In this document: piece by piece, positions 43,346 through 53,529 of the stretch
Numbering within the stretch: position 1 is the first letter of the stretch
How the letters are laid out: every line of letters starts with the position of its first letter
Assembly (NCBI RefSeq): GCF_049366555.1
Contig: NZ_JBMMGT010000008.1
Span: 34,250-98,249 of the forward strand
Length of the DNA: 64,000 nucleotides
Source: Avibacterium volantium_A
Lineage (GTDB): Bacteria; Pseudomonadota; Gammaproteobacteria; Enterobacterales; Pasteurellaceae
Direction of reading: 5' to 3'
Program-made: the position numbers and the translations under genes
The notes under the pieces: generated by a model
The model's input: only the letters and a program-made list of their open reading frames with translations
Databases searched by the model: none
What the model was told of the DNA's origin: nothing

Positions 43346-45211
43346 ATGAAATCGCTGATGAAACTAGGCTCTATGCTATGGCGAGGATTAAATTTTGTGC
43401 GCAATGTTGTGATGAATTTAGTCTTTCTTGTTTTTGTGTTGTTTCTTTTTACAGTGGTGAGTTTGCTCACAAATGCAAATAAAGAAACTCAAGCGCCACT
43501 GAGCGCGGATGAAGGGGCGTTATTGCTGAATTTAGATGGATATTTAGCGGATAATCGTGAAGAAATCCACTCTTTGCAAGATTTGTTAAAAGAAGTGGAT
43601 TCTCAATATGTGCCGCGTCAAATTTCTACCTTTGATTTGGTGTATAGCATTCGATCTGCAGTGAATGATCCACGCATTAAAGGTTTGGTGTTAGATCTGA
43701 ATCGTTTTGAAGGCGCTGATTTGCCTGCGATTAAATATGTGGGCAAGGCGATTAATCAGTTTAAGCAAAGTGGTAAGCCGGTGATTGCTTATGCGGATAG
43801 CTATACGCAAAAACAATATGTACTCGCAAGCTATGCCGATGAAATTTATCTCAACCCGATTGGTGCAGTGGAGATTCAAGGCTTGGCGCTGGAAAACCTG
43901 TATTACAAAGATTTGCTCGACAAGCTAAAAATCACGCCACATATTTTCCGTGTAGGGACGTATAAGTCTGCCGTTGAGCCGTTTTTGCGTAATGATATGT
44001 CGGCAGAAGCCAGAGCCAATATGCAACGCTGGTTAAGCACAATGTGGACGGATTATAAAACGCTGATCGCAAATAATCGTGAAATCCCTGTTGATAATGT
44101 ATTGCCTGAAGCGGAGCAATATTTCGCGAATTTGAAAGCGTTAAATGGGGATTTGACGGCTTATGCCCAACAGCAAAAATTTGTGACGCAACTTGCCGAT
44201 CGTTTCACTTTAGAACAAAAACTCACCGCACTTTTTGGCAAAAATGCAGAGGGTAAAGCAAAATTGTTGCCGTTTGATCGCTATTTGGCAGATTTACCTG
44301 ATCGTATTGAGGGGGAAGGCAAAAACCGTATTGCGGTGGTCAATGTTGAAGGTGCAATTATTGATGGGGAAAGCGATGAAAATGGCGTTGGCGGTGATAC
44401 CATTGCCACATTGCTACGTCAAGCTTATGAAGATGAAAAAATCAAAGCCGTGATTTTGCGTGTAAATAGCCCCGGTGGCAGTGCCTTTGCGTCAGAAATT
44501 ATCCGTCAGGAAATTGTGCATTTACAGCAAGCAGGCAAGCCAGTGGTGGTGTCAATGGGGGCAATGGCTGCTTCAGGTGGTTATTGGATTTCTAGCACTG
44601 CAGATTATATTTTAGCTGATGCGGATACCATTACGGGATCTATCGGTATTTTCGCGATGTTCCCGACCTTTGAGAAAGCCGTGGCAGAAATTGGCGTGAA
44701 TGCTGATGGCGTGGCCACTTCACCATTAAGCCAGCAATCTTCTTTTGGCGGGATCTCAAAAGTAAAAAGTGATCTTTATCAACTGGAAATTGAACGGGGT
44801 TACGATAAATTCCTTTCACTTGTCAGCAAAGGCCGTCAGCTAGCTAAAACAGATGTGGATAAAATCGCACAAGGTCAAGTGTGGTTGGGATCGGAAGCCT
44901 TGCAAAATAAATTGGTGGACGAACTAGGCGATTTTGATCGTGCGGTGGAAAAAGCAACGGAATTAGCTAAAGCAAAACAAAGTGAGCAAAGTGCGGAAGA
45001 ATTTAGCGTGGAATGGCTAATTGAACGTAATGATTCTATGCTTGATGCCTTGGTGAAAGGCTTCGGCAAAGGCGCGCAACAGCAATTATTCAATGCGCTT
45101 GGCTTGGCAAAACCGTTCAATGAAGTAAAACAACAGCTCAACCAACTGAGCCAATTTAACGATCCTAAAGGACAGTATTTATACTGTATTAATTGCGGGA
45201 CGTTACGCTAA
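43346..45211 (+). CDS. sppA: signal peptide peptidase SppA, 67K type
   Basis: SppA degrades cleaved signal peptides in the inner membrane. The 621-residue protein (E. coli 618) has an N-terminal membrane anchor (about 20-45) and two S49 peptidase repeats. The catalytic lysine is in the first repeat (VGTYKSAVEPF) and the serine in the second (AMAASGGYW). An uptake signal is in frame at 44224. Confidence 0.95.
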   Translation: MKSLMKLGSMLWRGLNFVRNVVMNLVFLVFVLFLFTVVSLLTNANKETQAPLSADEGALLLNLDGYLADNREEIHSLQDLLKEVDSQYVPRQISTFDLVYSIRSAVNDPRIKGLVLDLNRFEGADLPAIKYVGKAINQFKQSGKPVIAYADSYTQKQYVLASYADEIYLNPIGAVEIQGLALENLYYKDLLDKLKITPHIFRVGTYKSAVEPFLRNDMSAEARANMQRWLSTMWTDYKTLIANNREIPVDNVLPEAEQYFANLKALNGDLTAYAQQQKFVTQLADRFTLEQKLTALFGKNAEGKAKLLPFDRYLADLPDRIEGEGKNRIAVVNVEGAIIDGESDENGVGGDTIATLLRQAYEDEKIKAVILRVNSPGGSAFASEIIRQEIVHLQQAGKPVVVSMGAMAASGGYWISSTADYILADADTITGSIGIFAMFPTFEKAVAEIGVNADGVATSPLSQQSSFGGISKVKSDLYQLEIERGYDKFLSLVSKGRQLAKTDVDKIAQGQVWLGSEALQNKLVDELGDFDRAVEKATELAKAKQSEQSAEEFSVEWLIERNDSMLDALVKGFGKGAQQQLFNALGLAKPFNEVKQQLNQLSQFNDPKGQYLYCINCGTLR

Positions 45212-45216
45212 AAATT

Positions 45217-45256
45217 ATTTTCCCCTTTTATGCAAATAGAAGGGGAAAATTTTTAA
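45217..45256 (+). terminator. terminator after sppA
   Basis: The 11-base stem ATTTTCCCCTT/AAGGGGAAAAT has a 12-base loop and T tail. An uptake signal follows at 45264. Confidence 0.8.
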
Positions 45257-45301
45257 AAATTGCACCGCACTTTTTATTTCTTTTTATTTCTATTATTTCT
45301 T

Positions 45302-46207
45302 CTATTTATTGCTAGCGGTTTCTTGGCATAATCCAAGTTGACTTAAAAAGTCCACAAAAGCTTTCACTTTCGCCGCCAAATGACGGCGGTGGGGATAGAC
45401 AATATTCATATCAATTTGATGTTGCGGATAGTCAGCCAGCACTTCCACCAATTCCCCTGAAGCTAATTCATTTTCAATCAGAAAACGTGGTAAATTCACA
45501 ATGCCGAGTCCTGATTTTGCCAGTTCTGCTAAGGCTAAGCCACTGTTGCACATTACATCAGCCTGTACGCGCAAGCGTTCAATTCTTGTGCCGTTGATAA
45601 ATTCCCAAAATACTTGATTGTTATTGGATTTATACAGCATTATTTTGTGTTGATAGAGTTCTTCTGGCGTTTGTGGAATACCATTTTTGGCGAAATAATC
45701 GGGCGATCCCACAATGTGCATTGTTGAACTCGCAATTTTTTTCGCTACTAGCGAGCTGTCTTGCAAATTGCCAATGCGTAAAGCGAGATCAAAGCCTTCG
45801 GTGATTAAATCCACTAAACGATCGTTAAATTCAATATCCACTTCAAGATCAGGATTGGCGTGTAAGAATAAGCCCAAATTAGGCGCAATAAAACGCAAGC
45901 CAAAATCTCGTGGCACGGAAATATGCAGCTTGCCTTGTAATGCGCTAGCAAGATTGCTGATACTGGCTTCAGCTTCTTGCAGTTCAGCTAAAATGGGTTG
46001 GCAACGCTGGTAATACATCAATCCTGCTTCGGTCGGCACAATCTTTCTGGTGGTACGCTGCAACAAGCGGGTTTTCAGCTGTTCTTCCAGTTGTGAAACT
46101 AACTTACTCGTCATTGCCACGGAGATATTTTGCTGTATAGCGGTTTGGGTAAAACTTTGCGTTTCCACCACTTTACAAAAGACAGAAATTGCATTGAGTT
46201 TATCCAT
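45302..46207 (-). CDS. LysR-family transcriptional regulator
   Basis: The 301-residue regulator has the winged helix-turn-helix at about 1-60 (MDKLNAISVFCKVVETQSFTQ...) and a LysR substrate domain starting near LHISVPRDFG. It resembles the CrgA/DmlR-like group that often controls a divergent gene, but its divergent neighbour is topA, an unlikely target. The substrate and regulon cannot be read from the sequence. Confidence 0.88.
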   Translation of the reverse strand: MDKLNAISVFCKVVETQSFTQTAIQQNISVAMTSKLVSQLEEQLKTRLLQRTTRKIVPTEAGLMYYQRCQPILAELQEAEASISNLASALQGKLHISVPRDFGLRFIAPNLGLFLHANPDLEVDIEFNDRLVDLITEGFDLALRIGNLQDSSLVAKKIASSTMHIVGSPDYFAKNGIPQTPEELYQHKIMLYKSNNNQVFWEFINGTRIERLRVQADVMCNSGLALAELAKSGLGIVNLPRFLIENELASGELVEVLADYPQHQIDMNIVYPHRRHLAAKVKAFVDFLSQLGLCQETASNK

Positions 46208-46308
46208 TTATTCTTCCTTTTTTTAAAAAATGATTGACCAATCCACAGATAGTCCGCAATATATCGGGCAATTTTACACAAGTTAGCAGAAATTAGGTAA
46301 AGAAAAAG

Positions 46309-48915
46309 ATGAGTAAATCTTTAGTGATTGTGGAGTCGCCAGCGAAAGCGAAGACCATTAATAAGTATTTAGGAAAAGATTATATAGTGAAATCCAGCGT
46401 AGGGCATATTTGCGATTTACCTACTGCTGGAATGAGTACAGGTGAAAAAGCCAAGCCAATTTCTACCAAAGGATTAAGCCCCGAAGAAAAGCAAGCCATT
46501 AAGCAAGAAAAAGAACGTAATGCCTTGGTGAAGCGTATGGGGATCGATCCTTATCACGATTGGAAAGCCAATTACCAAATTTTACCGGGTAAAGAAAAAG
46601 TGGTGGCGGAACTCAAATCGCTGGCGAAAAAAGCGGATCATATTTATCTCGCTACCGATTTGGATAGAGAAGGGGAAGCCATTGCTTGGCATTTGCGTGA
46701 AGTGATTGGCGGTGATGATGATCGCTTTAGCCGCGTGGTATTTAACGAGATCACCAAAAATGCTATCACCCAAGCTTTTGAACACCCAGAACATCTCAAT
46801 ATGGATCGCGTTAATGCCCAACAAACACGCCGTTTTCTTGATCGCGTGGTGGGCTTTATGGTGTCGCCATTATTATGGAAGAAAGTGGCGCGCGGCTTAT
46901 CAGCAGGACGCGTGCAATCGGTCGCGGTGAAATTATTAGTAGAACGCGAGCGTGAGATCAAAGCTTTCCAACCTGAAGAATATTGGGAAGTGGCGGTGCA
47001 AACGGAAACCGCACAGAAAATTGGTTTGCGTCTTGATGTAACCAGTTTTAAAGGGAAAAAATTTGAGCCGAAGAATGCGCAACAAGCGCAAAGTGCGGTG
47101 GATTTTTTACAAAAATCTGACTATGTCGTTTCTGATTTAGAAACCAAGCCAACCAGCTCTAAACCGAAAGCGCCATTTATTACTTCAACCTTGCAACAAA
47201 CGGCAAGTACCCGCCTTAATTTTGGCGTGAAAAAAACAATGATGCTAGCGCAGCGTTTGTATGAAGCAGGTTATATTACCTATATGCGTACTGATAGCAC
47301 CAACTTAAGTCAAGATGCCTTAAATATGGTGCGTGATTATATCGGCTCACATTATGGCGACAGTTATTTACCGAGCAAACCGAATTTTTATTCGAGCAAA
47401 GAAAATGCGCAAGAGGCGCACGAAGCTATTCGTCCTTCTGATGTGCGTGTATTGGCAGCAGATCTACAAGGAATGGAAAAAGATGCGGTGCGTTTATATG
47501 ATCTCATTTGGCGTCAATTTGTTGCTTGCCAAATGCCTGCGGCACAATATGACAGCTCAACGCTCACGGTAACGGCAGGCGATTACAGTCTGAAAGCCAA
47601 AGGGCGTATTTTGCGTTTTGACGGTTGGACAAAAGTGTTACCGCCAATGAGTAAAAGTGCAGAAGATCAAGTGCTGCCAGCCGTTGCGGTGAACGATCAG
47701 CTAAATTTAAAAGAAGTAATCCCACAGCAACATTTCACTAAACCACCTGCGCGCTTTACTGAAGCGGCACTGGTAAAAGAGCTGGAAAAACGCGGAATTG
47801 GTCGTCCTTCTACTTATGCCGCGATCATTTCAACCATTCAAGATCGTGGTTATGTGCGGGTGGAAAATCGCCGTTTTTATGCAGAAAAAATGGGGGAGAT
47901 TGTTACCGATCGCCTTAACCAATCTTTCACCGATTTAATGAATTATGATTTCACCGCCAATATGGAAGATGTGCTAGACCAAATTGCCAACGGTGAGAAA
48001 AATTGGAAAGCGGAATTAAATCAATTCTTTAAAGATTTTTCTGCACAGCTGAGCCAAGCCGAATTAGATGAGCTAGAGGGCGGAATGAAGCCAAATAGCC
48101 TTGTGCTAACCGATATTAAATGCCCAACTTGTGGCCGTCCAATGGCGATTCGTACTGCAAGTACAGGTGTATTCTTAGGCTGTTCAGGCTATGCCTTACC
48201 ACCAAAAGAGCGGTGCAAAACCACAATAAATTTAATCCCAGAAGCCGAATTATTAAATGTACTGGACGAAGCTTCTGAAACTAAAGCTCTAATGGATCGC
48301 AAACGTTGCCCGAAATGTGGCACGGCAATGGATAGCTATATTATTGATCCGCAAAGAAAACTTTACGTATGCGGAAATAATCCAAATTGTGATGGCTATG
48401 TGGTGGAGCAAGGCGAGTTTAAGATTAAAGGTTATGACGGCCCAGTGGTGGAATGTGATAAGTGCGGCGCAGATATGCACTTAAAATTGGGACGTTTTGG
48501 TAAATATATGGCTTGTACTCAATGTGATAACACGCGCAAAATCTTAAAAAATGGCGAAGTTGCGCCACCAAAAGAAGAGCCAGTACATTTCCCTGAGCTA
48601 AAATGTGAAAATTCTGATGCGTATTTTGTATTGCGTGATGGCGCAAGTGGCGTGTTTATGTCTGCGCATAATTTCCCGAAATCTCGTGAAACTCGTGCTG
48701 CAAAAGTGGCAGAATTGGCGCTATATCGTGATCGTTTGCCTGAAAAATTGCAATATTTAGCTGATGCGCCGCAGAAAGATCCTGAAGGCAACGAGGCCAT
48801 CGTTCGCTTTAGCCGTAAGGAAAAACGTCAATATATTACTTCTGAAAAAAATGGCAAAGCCACCAAATGGCGTGCTGATTATATTGACGGAAAATGGGTT
48901 GAGAATGGTAAATAA
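46309..48915 (+). CDS. topA: DNA topoisomerase I
   Basis: TopA relaxes negative supercoils. The 868-residue protein (E. coli 865) has the N-terminal TOPRIM domain (LVIVESPAKAKTINKYLG, ATDLDREGEAIAWHL), the active-site tyrosine in YITYMRTDSTN, and three C-terminal four-cysteine zinc ribbons starting CPTCGRP, CPKCGTA and CDKCGAD. An uptake signal is in frame at 47091. Confidence 0.98.
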   Translation: MSKSLVIVESPAKAKTINKYLGKDYIVKSSVGHICDLPTAGMSTGEKAKPISTKGLSPEEKQAIKQEKERNALVKRMGIDPYHDWKANYQILPGKEKVVAELKSLAKKADHIYLATDLDREGEAIAWHLREVIGGDDDRFSRVVFNEITKNAITQAFEHPEHLNMDRVNAQQTRRFLDRVVGFMVSPLLWKKVARGLSAGRVQSVAVKLLVEREREIKAFQPEEYWEVAVQTETAQKIGLRLDVTSFKGKKFEPKNAQQAQSAVDFLQKSDYVVSDLETKPTSSKPKAPFITSTLQQTASTRLNFGVKKTMMLAQRLYEAGYITYMRTDSTNLSQDALNMVRDYIGSHYGDSYLPSKPNFYSSKENAQEAHEAIRPSDVRVLAADLQGMEKDAVRLYDLIWRQFVACQMPAAQYDSSTLTVTAGDYSLKAKGRILRFDGWTKVLPPMSKSAEDQVLPAVAVNDQLNLKEVIPQQHFTKPPARFTEAALVKELEKRGIGRPSTYAAIISTIQDRGYVRVENRRFYAEKMGEIVTDRLNQSFTDLMNYDFTANMEDVLDQIANGEKNWKAELNQFFKDFSAQLSQAELDELEGGMKPNSLVLTDIKCPTCGRPMAIRTASTGVFLGCSGYALPPKERCKTTINLIPEAELLNVLDEASETKALMDRKRCPKCGTAMDSYIIDPQRKLYVCGNNPNCDGYVVEQGEFKIKGYDGPVVECDKCGADMHLKLGRFGKYMACTQCDNTRKILKNGEVAPPKEEPVHFPELKCENSDAYFVLRDGASGVFMSAHNFPKSRETRAAKVAELALYRDRLPEKLQYLADAPQKDPEGNEAIVRFSRKEKRQYITSEKNGKATKWRADYIDGKWVENGK

Positions 48916-48964
48916 CCCTTTGATATAGAAGTTATTTTGTGAAAAGGCGATATTAATCAGCTAG

Positions 48965-49015
48965 AAAGTGCGGTGGAAAATTTGGCGTTTTTCTACCGCA
49001 CTTTTCTTTTTCTGC
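48965..49015 (+). terminator. uptake-signal pair terminator after topA
   Basis: AAAGTGCGGT (48965-48974) pairs with ACCGCACTTT (48995-49004) around a 20-base loop and is followed by a long T-rich tract. Confidence 0.8.
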
Positions 49016-49179
49016 TTTTATTCTCTTTTTTGTTTGTTTTTTCTAGAAAAATATTTTTCTATATTAATTTGAAATGTTCAGTTTTAGCTATCGCTTTTTT
49101 CATTAGGAAAAAGCAGATAATAAGAAAGAATAAAAAAGATAAACAGAAAAAGTTTGTTAATTAAAATATTAGAGAAATT

Positions 49180-49255
49180 TGGAGCGGGAAACGAGGCTCG
49201 AACTCGCGACCCCAACCTTGGCAAGGTTGTGCTCTACCAACTGAGCTATTCCCGC
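49180..49255 (-). tRNA. tRNA-Gly (anticodon GCC), copy 2 in transcription order
   Basis: The 76-base gene includes an encoded CCA end. The acceptor GCGGGAA pairs with TTCCCGC. The anticodon arm AACCT-TGCCA-AGGTT has anticodon GCC, and the T-loop is TTCGAGC. It differs from the neighbouring copy only at the outermost anticodon-stem pair (A-U here). Confidence 0.98.
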
Positions 49256-49270
49256 AAGAGATAAGGAGAT

Positions 49271-49346
<76 letters not shown>

Positions 49347-49369
49347 ATATTCCGTAAGAAACGAGGCGT

Positions 49370-49397
49370 ATTATACGAAAAATTTTTACGCCCGCAA
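49370..49397 (-). promoter_or_regulatory. predicted promoter of the tRNA-Gly pair
   Basis: On the minus strand TTGCGG and TATAAT are separated by 16 bases. A GC-rich discriminator (ACGCCTCG) follows, typical of stringently controlled stable-RNA promoters. Confidence 0.65.
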
Positions 49398-49478
49398 GTA
49401 AAATTATAAAAAATTTGATTGCTTGTTTAGTTATTGATCAGAAAGCGAGATTTTTCCCATTTCTTAGCAATAAATAGG

Positions 49479-50027
49479 CTAAGGCATTTTGATAAAATGC
49501 TCACGATAATAAGCCAGTTCCGCAATAGATTCACGAATATCATCTAAAGCAAGGTGGGTATTTTTCTTACTAAAACCTTTTAACATTTCAGGATTCCAAC
49601 GCGCTCCAAGTTCTTTCAAGGTGCTGACATCAAGGTGGCGATAATGAAAATAGTCGGCAAGATCAGGCATATATTTGAATAAAAAGCGTTTATCTTGCGC
49701 AACGCTGTTGCCACAAATAGGCGATGCGCCTTTAGGCACCCATTTTTTTAGAAAATCCAAGGTTCGTAATTCAGCAGCCCGTTCGCTGAGTTTGCTTTGT
49801 CTTACGCGATCAATTAAGCCATTTTCACTGTGGGTTTTCTGACACCAATCGTTCATTGTCTTTAATAGACTGTCTGGTTGATGAATGGCCAATACAGGAC
49901 CTTCTGCAAGAATATTGAGATCTTTGTCAGTTACAATGGTGGCAATTTCAATGATGCGTTCTTTTTCGGGATCTAAGCCCGTCATTTCTAAGTCAATCCA
50001 AATAAGGTTTTGTTTATCTAATTGCAT
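49479..50027 (-). CDS. orn: oligoribonuclease
   Basis: Orn degrades 2-5-base RNAs and pGpG. The 182-residue protein has the DEDDh exonuclease motifs: WIDLEMTGLD near the start, HYRHLDVSTLKEL in the middle and HLALDDIRESI near the end. It is divergent from rsgA, as in E. coli. Confidence 0.97.
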   Translation of the reverse strand: MQLDKQNLIWIDLEMTGLDPEKERIIEIATIVTDKDLNILAEGPVLAIHQPDSLLKTMNDWCQKTHSENGLIDRVRQSKLSERAAELRTLDFLKKWVPKGASPICGNSVAQDKRFLFKYMPDLADYFHYRHLDVSTLKELGARWNPEMLKGFSKKNTHLALDDIRESIAELAYYREHFIKMP

Positions 50028-50107
50028 TAGGGTATCCTATGTGAGTTTTATTTTGATGAGTTCGGCATATTTTAACCGAAAACCAACCGCACTTTAAGGA
50101 TTTATCT

Positions 50108-51163
50108 TTGAGCAAACAAAAATTAACTTACAATCAGCAGCGCAGAATTCGTTCTAACAACGCAAAAACATTACAACGTCACAAATCAAGAAATGATGAT
50201 ATTCAGTGGCAAGATGAAATGCTTGGTCCAACGCAAGAAGGTACAGTGGTAACCCGTTATTCTTTGCACGCCGATGTGGAAAATGAGCAAGGTGAAATTT
50301 TCCGCTGTAATTTACGCCGCACTTTGGCGAATTTAGTGGTTGGCGATAAAGTTTTGTGGCGTAAAGGCAGTGAGCAGTTACAAGGCGTGAGCGGTGTGAT
50401 TGAAGCCATTCATCCGCGTAAAAATGAAATTACACGCCCTGATTATTATGATGGCTTAAAAGTGATCGCGGCAAATATTGATCGCATTATTATTGTGTCC
50501 GCGGTGGTGCCTGAGTTGTCTTGGAATATTATCGATCGCTATTTGGTGGTATGTGAGAACGCTAAAATTCCTTCGGTGATTGTGATTAATAAGTCTGATT
50601 TATTGTCTGACACGCAACGATTAGCCGTGGAAAAACAGCTTAAGGTTTATGAAAAAATTGGCTATCAAACGCTGATGATTTCTGCCAAAACAGGCGAAAA
50701 TATGCAAAATCTCACCGCACTTTTATCGGAAGGTACGTCTATTTTTGTGGGGCAATCAGGGGTAGGCAAATCCAGTTTAATCAACAGCATTTTACCTGAT
50801 GTGAATGCGCAGGTTGGTGCGGTGAGTGAGGGAACAGGATTAGGTCGCCACACTACCACCTCTTCTCGTCTGTATCATTTATCGCAAGGAGGCGATTTGA
50901 TTGATTCGCCGGGGATTCGTGAGTTTGGTTTATGGCATTTGGACGCAGATCAAATTACGAAAGGATACCGTGAATTTCAATATGTGCTAGGCACTTGTAA
51001 ATTTAGGGATTGTAAACATTTGAATGATCCGGGGTGTGCGTTGCGTGAAGCGGTTGAGCAAGGAAAAATCGATCCCGTAAGATTTAAAAACTATCATAAT
51101 TTAATTGAAAGTTTATCTGAAACAAAGGGGCATAGACACTTCTTCACACAGGACAATGGTTAA
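50108..51163 (+). CDS. rsgA: ribosome small subunit GTPase RsgA
   Basis: RsgA is a circularly permuted GTPase that checks 30S maturation. The start is TTG at 50108 (MSKQKLTYNQQRR), preceded by AAGGA; E. coli RsgA aligns here. The 351 residues show an OB fold, then G4 NKSD before G1 GQSGVGKSS (the permutation), and a zinc knuckle CKFRDCKHLNDPGC. The uptake signal at 50086 overlaps its leader. Confidence 0.95.
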   Translation: MSKQKLTYNQQRRIRSNNAKTLQRHKSRNDDIQWQDEMLGPTQEGTVVTRYSLHADVENEQGEIFRCNLRRTLANLVVGDKVLWRKGSEQLQGVSGVIEAIHPRKNEITRPDYYDGLKVIAANIDRIIIVSAVVPELSWNIIDRYLVVCENAKIPSVIVINKSDLLSDTQRLAVEKQLKVYEKIGYQTLMISAKTGENMQNLTALLSEGTSIFVGQSGVGKSSLINSILPDVNAQVGAVSEGTGLGRHTTTSSRLYHLSQGGDLIDSPGIREFGLWHLDADQITKGYREFQYVLGTCKFRDCKHLNDPGCALREAVEQGKIDPVRFKNYHNLIESLSETKGHRHFFTQDNG

Positions 51164-51210
51164 ATAAAGGTTAATAACCGCATAAAAAAACGCCGCTTTA
51201 AGTGTTTTTT

Positions 51211-51226
51211 TGTGACTTAGTTCAAA
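51211..51226 (+). promoter_or_regulatory. possible CRP site upstream of ptsH
   Basis: TGTGA-CTTAGT-TCAAA matches 9 of the 10 conserved bases of TGTGA-N6-TCACA. It lies about 160 bases before ptsH. E. coli ptsHI is CRP-activated. Confidence 0.5.
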
Positions 51227-51383
51227 TTTTGTGGTGATTGGGGTTGATTATTGTTGTGTTAAGTTGAATACTATTTCAAGATTTATTTTTAGAGATGAAA
51301 TAAATACATAATTGAACGGTAATCTTTACCGTTTGGTTTCAAATCAAGATTTATACTCAAACAATTATTAAGAGGATTTTACT

Positions 51384-51641
51384 ATGTACTCAAAAGATGT
51401 TGAAATTATTGCTCCAAATGGTTTACATACTCGCCCTGCGGCTCAGTTTGTAAAAGAAGCGAAAGCCTTTGCTTCTGACATTACTGTAACTTCTGGTGGC
51501 AAAAGTGCAAGTGCAAAAAGCCTTTTTAAATTACAAACTTTAGGTTTAACACAAGGAACTGTGATCACCATTTCTGCTGAAGGCGAAGATGAGCAAAAAG
51601 CAGTAGATCATTTAGTCGCTTTAATTCCTACATTAGAGTAA
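51384..51641 (+). CDS. ptsH: phosphocarrier protein HPr
   Basis: HPr carries phosphate from enzyme I to sugar-specific EII components. The 85-residue protein has the active histidine H15 in NGLHTRPAA and the serine S46 in SAKSLFKLQ. An AAGAGGA site precedes the ATG. It is followed by ptsI after 98 bases. Confidence 0.98.
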   Translation: MYSKDVEIIAPNGLHTRPAAQFVKEAKAFASDITVTSGGKSASAKSLFKLQTLGLTQGTVITISAEGEDEQKAVDHLVALIPTLE

Positions 51642-51739
51642 TCATACCATTAGCCACAAATTTCACTTTCAAGGGAAAGTCTGTTTGTGGCTATTGTTCT
51701 ATTTATAGCCAGATTTAATTATTAGTTCGGAAGGTCACT

Positions 51740-53467
51740 ATGATTTCAGGTATTCCAGCATCCCCCGGCATTGTTTTCGGTAAAGCACTTGTTTTAAAAG
51801 AAGAAAAAATCGTACTTGATACGCAAAAAATTCAAGACGATCAAGTTGAAGCTGAGGTTGCACGTTTTTATGAAGGACGTAATGCAGCCGTTGAGCAATT
51901 AACCGCAATTAAAGATCGTGCTTATGCTTCATTAGGAGAAGAGAAAGCGGCAATCTTTGAAGGCCATTTAATGATTTTGGAAGATGAGGAATTAGAAGAA
52001 GAAATCATTGATTATTTACGTTCTAATAAAGTAAATGCTGGTGTTGCTGCAAGCACGATTATTGATCAGCAAGTGGCAATGTTGTCAGAAATTGATGACG
52101 AATATTTAAAAGAGCGTGCAGGGGATATTCGTGATATTGGTAATCGCTTAATCAAGAATATTTTAGGTATGCACATTGTTGATCTTGGTGAGATCAACGA
52201 AGAGGCTATTCTTGTCGCGTATGACTTAACACCATCAGAAACTGCGCAGCTTAACCTTGATAAAGTGCTTGGTTTTATTACTGATATTGGTGGCAGAACT
52301 TCTCATACTTCAATTATGGCACGTTCATTAGAATTGCCAGCGATTGTGGGGACAAACACCGTTACGCAACAAGTTAATACCGGTGATTTCTTAATTCTTG
52401 ATGCGGTGAATAATCATGTTTATGTGAATCCAAGCCAAGAAGAAATCGATCGCTTAAAAGCGTTAGAAGCGCAATTAGCCGAAGAAAAAGCTGAATTAGC
52501 GAAATTGAAAGATTTACCAGCTCTCACCTTAGACGGTCATCGCGTTGATGTGGTAGCAAACATTGGTACAATTCGCGATGTGGAAGGGGCTGATCGTAAC
52601 GGTGCGGAAGGCGTAGGCTTATATCGTACAGAATTCTTATTTATGGATCGCGATCAGCTTCCAACGGAAGAAGAGCAATTTATCGCTTATAAAGAAGTCG
52701 TTGAAGCGATGAATGGCCGTTTAGTGGTATTAAGAACAATGGACATTGGTGGTGATAAAGAGTTACCTTACTTAAATCTACCAAAAGAAATGAATCCATT
52801 CTTAGGCTGGCGTGCAATTCGTATTGCCCTAGATCGTAAAGAAATTTTACACGCGCAATTAAGAGCCGTATTAAGAGCATCAGCTTTCGGTAAATTAGCT
52901 GTAATGTTCCCAATGATTATTTCTGTGGAAGAAATTCGTACATTAAAAGCAGAAATTGACGTATTAAAAGCGCAGTTACGCAATGAAGGCAAAGCTTTTG
53001 ATGAGAATATTCAAATTGGCGTGATGGTGGAAACCCCATCTGCGGCAGTGAATGCGAAATTCTTAGCAAAAGAAGTGGATTTCTTCAGTATTGGTACGAA
53101 CGATTTAACCCAATATACTCTTGCGGTGGATCGTGGTAACGAATTAATTTCTCATTTATATAACCCAATGACCCCATCTGTATTGAGCTTAATCAAACAG
53201 GTGATTGATGCTTCCCACGCCGAAGGTAAATGGACAGGTATGTGTGGTGAGCTAGCGGGTGATGAAAGAGCAACATTATTGCTACTTGGTATGGGCTTAG
53301 ACGAGTTTAGTATGAGTGCAATTTCAGTGCCAAGAATTAAAAAATTAATCCGCAATGTAAACTATCAAGATGCAAAATTGCTTGCTGATAAAGCGCTCGA
53401 ACAGCCAACAGCAGCAGATATTGAAAAATTGGTTGCAGACTTTTTAGCAGAAAATGCGTTAAACTAG
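51740..53467 (+). CDS. ptsI: PTS enzyme I
   Basis: Enzyme I transfers phosphate from PEP to HPr. The 575 residues equal the E. coli length. The phosphorylated histidine is H189 in GGRTSHTSIMA. The C-terminal PEP domain carries IGVMVETPSA and FSIGTNDLTQY. It is preceded by GGAAGG. Confidence 0.98.
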   Translation: MISGIPASPGIVFGKALVLKEEKIVLDTQKIQDDQVEAEVARFYEGRNAAVEQLTAIKDRAYASLGEEKAAIFEGHLMILEDEELEEEIIDYLRSNKVNAGVAASTIIDQQVAMLSEIDDEYLKERAGDIRDIGNRLIKNILGMHIVDLGEINEEAILVAYDLTPSETAQLNLDKVLGFITDIGGRTSHTSIMARSLELPAIVGTNTVTQQVNTGDFLILDAVNNHVYVNPSQEEIDRLKALEAQLAEEKAELAKLKDLPALTLDGHRVDVVANIGTIRDVEGADRNGAEGVGLYRTEFLFMDRDQLPTEEEQFIAYKEVVEAMNGRLVVLRTMDIGGDKELPYLNLPKEMNPFLGWRAIRIALDRKEILHAQLRAVLRASAFGKLAVMFPMIISVEEIRTLKAEIDVLKAQLRNEGKAFDENIQIGVMVETPSAAVNAKFLAKEVDFFSIGTNDLTQYTLAVDRGNELISHLYNPMTPSVLSLIKQVIDASHAEGKWTGMCGELAGDERATLLLLGMGLDEFSMSAISVPRIKKLIRNVNYQDAKLLADKALEQPTAADIEKLVADFLAENALN

Positions 53468-53529
53468 ATACCAATTATTCAAGTTTTGGGCTAGAATAGC
53501 CCAAACATTCACTTAGTAGGAGACTAAAA

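Noticed and set aside
48973..49164. 63-residue Phe/Lys-rich frame after topA
   Set aside because: It starts with GTG inside an uptake signal in the terminator and runs through T-rich DNA; there is no ribosome-binding site.
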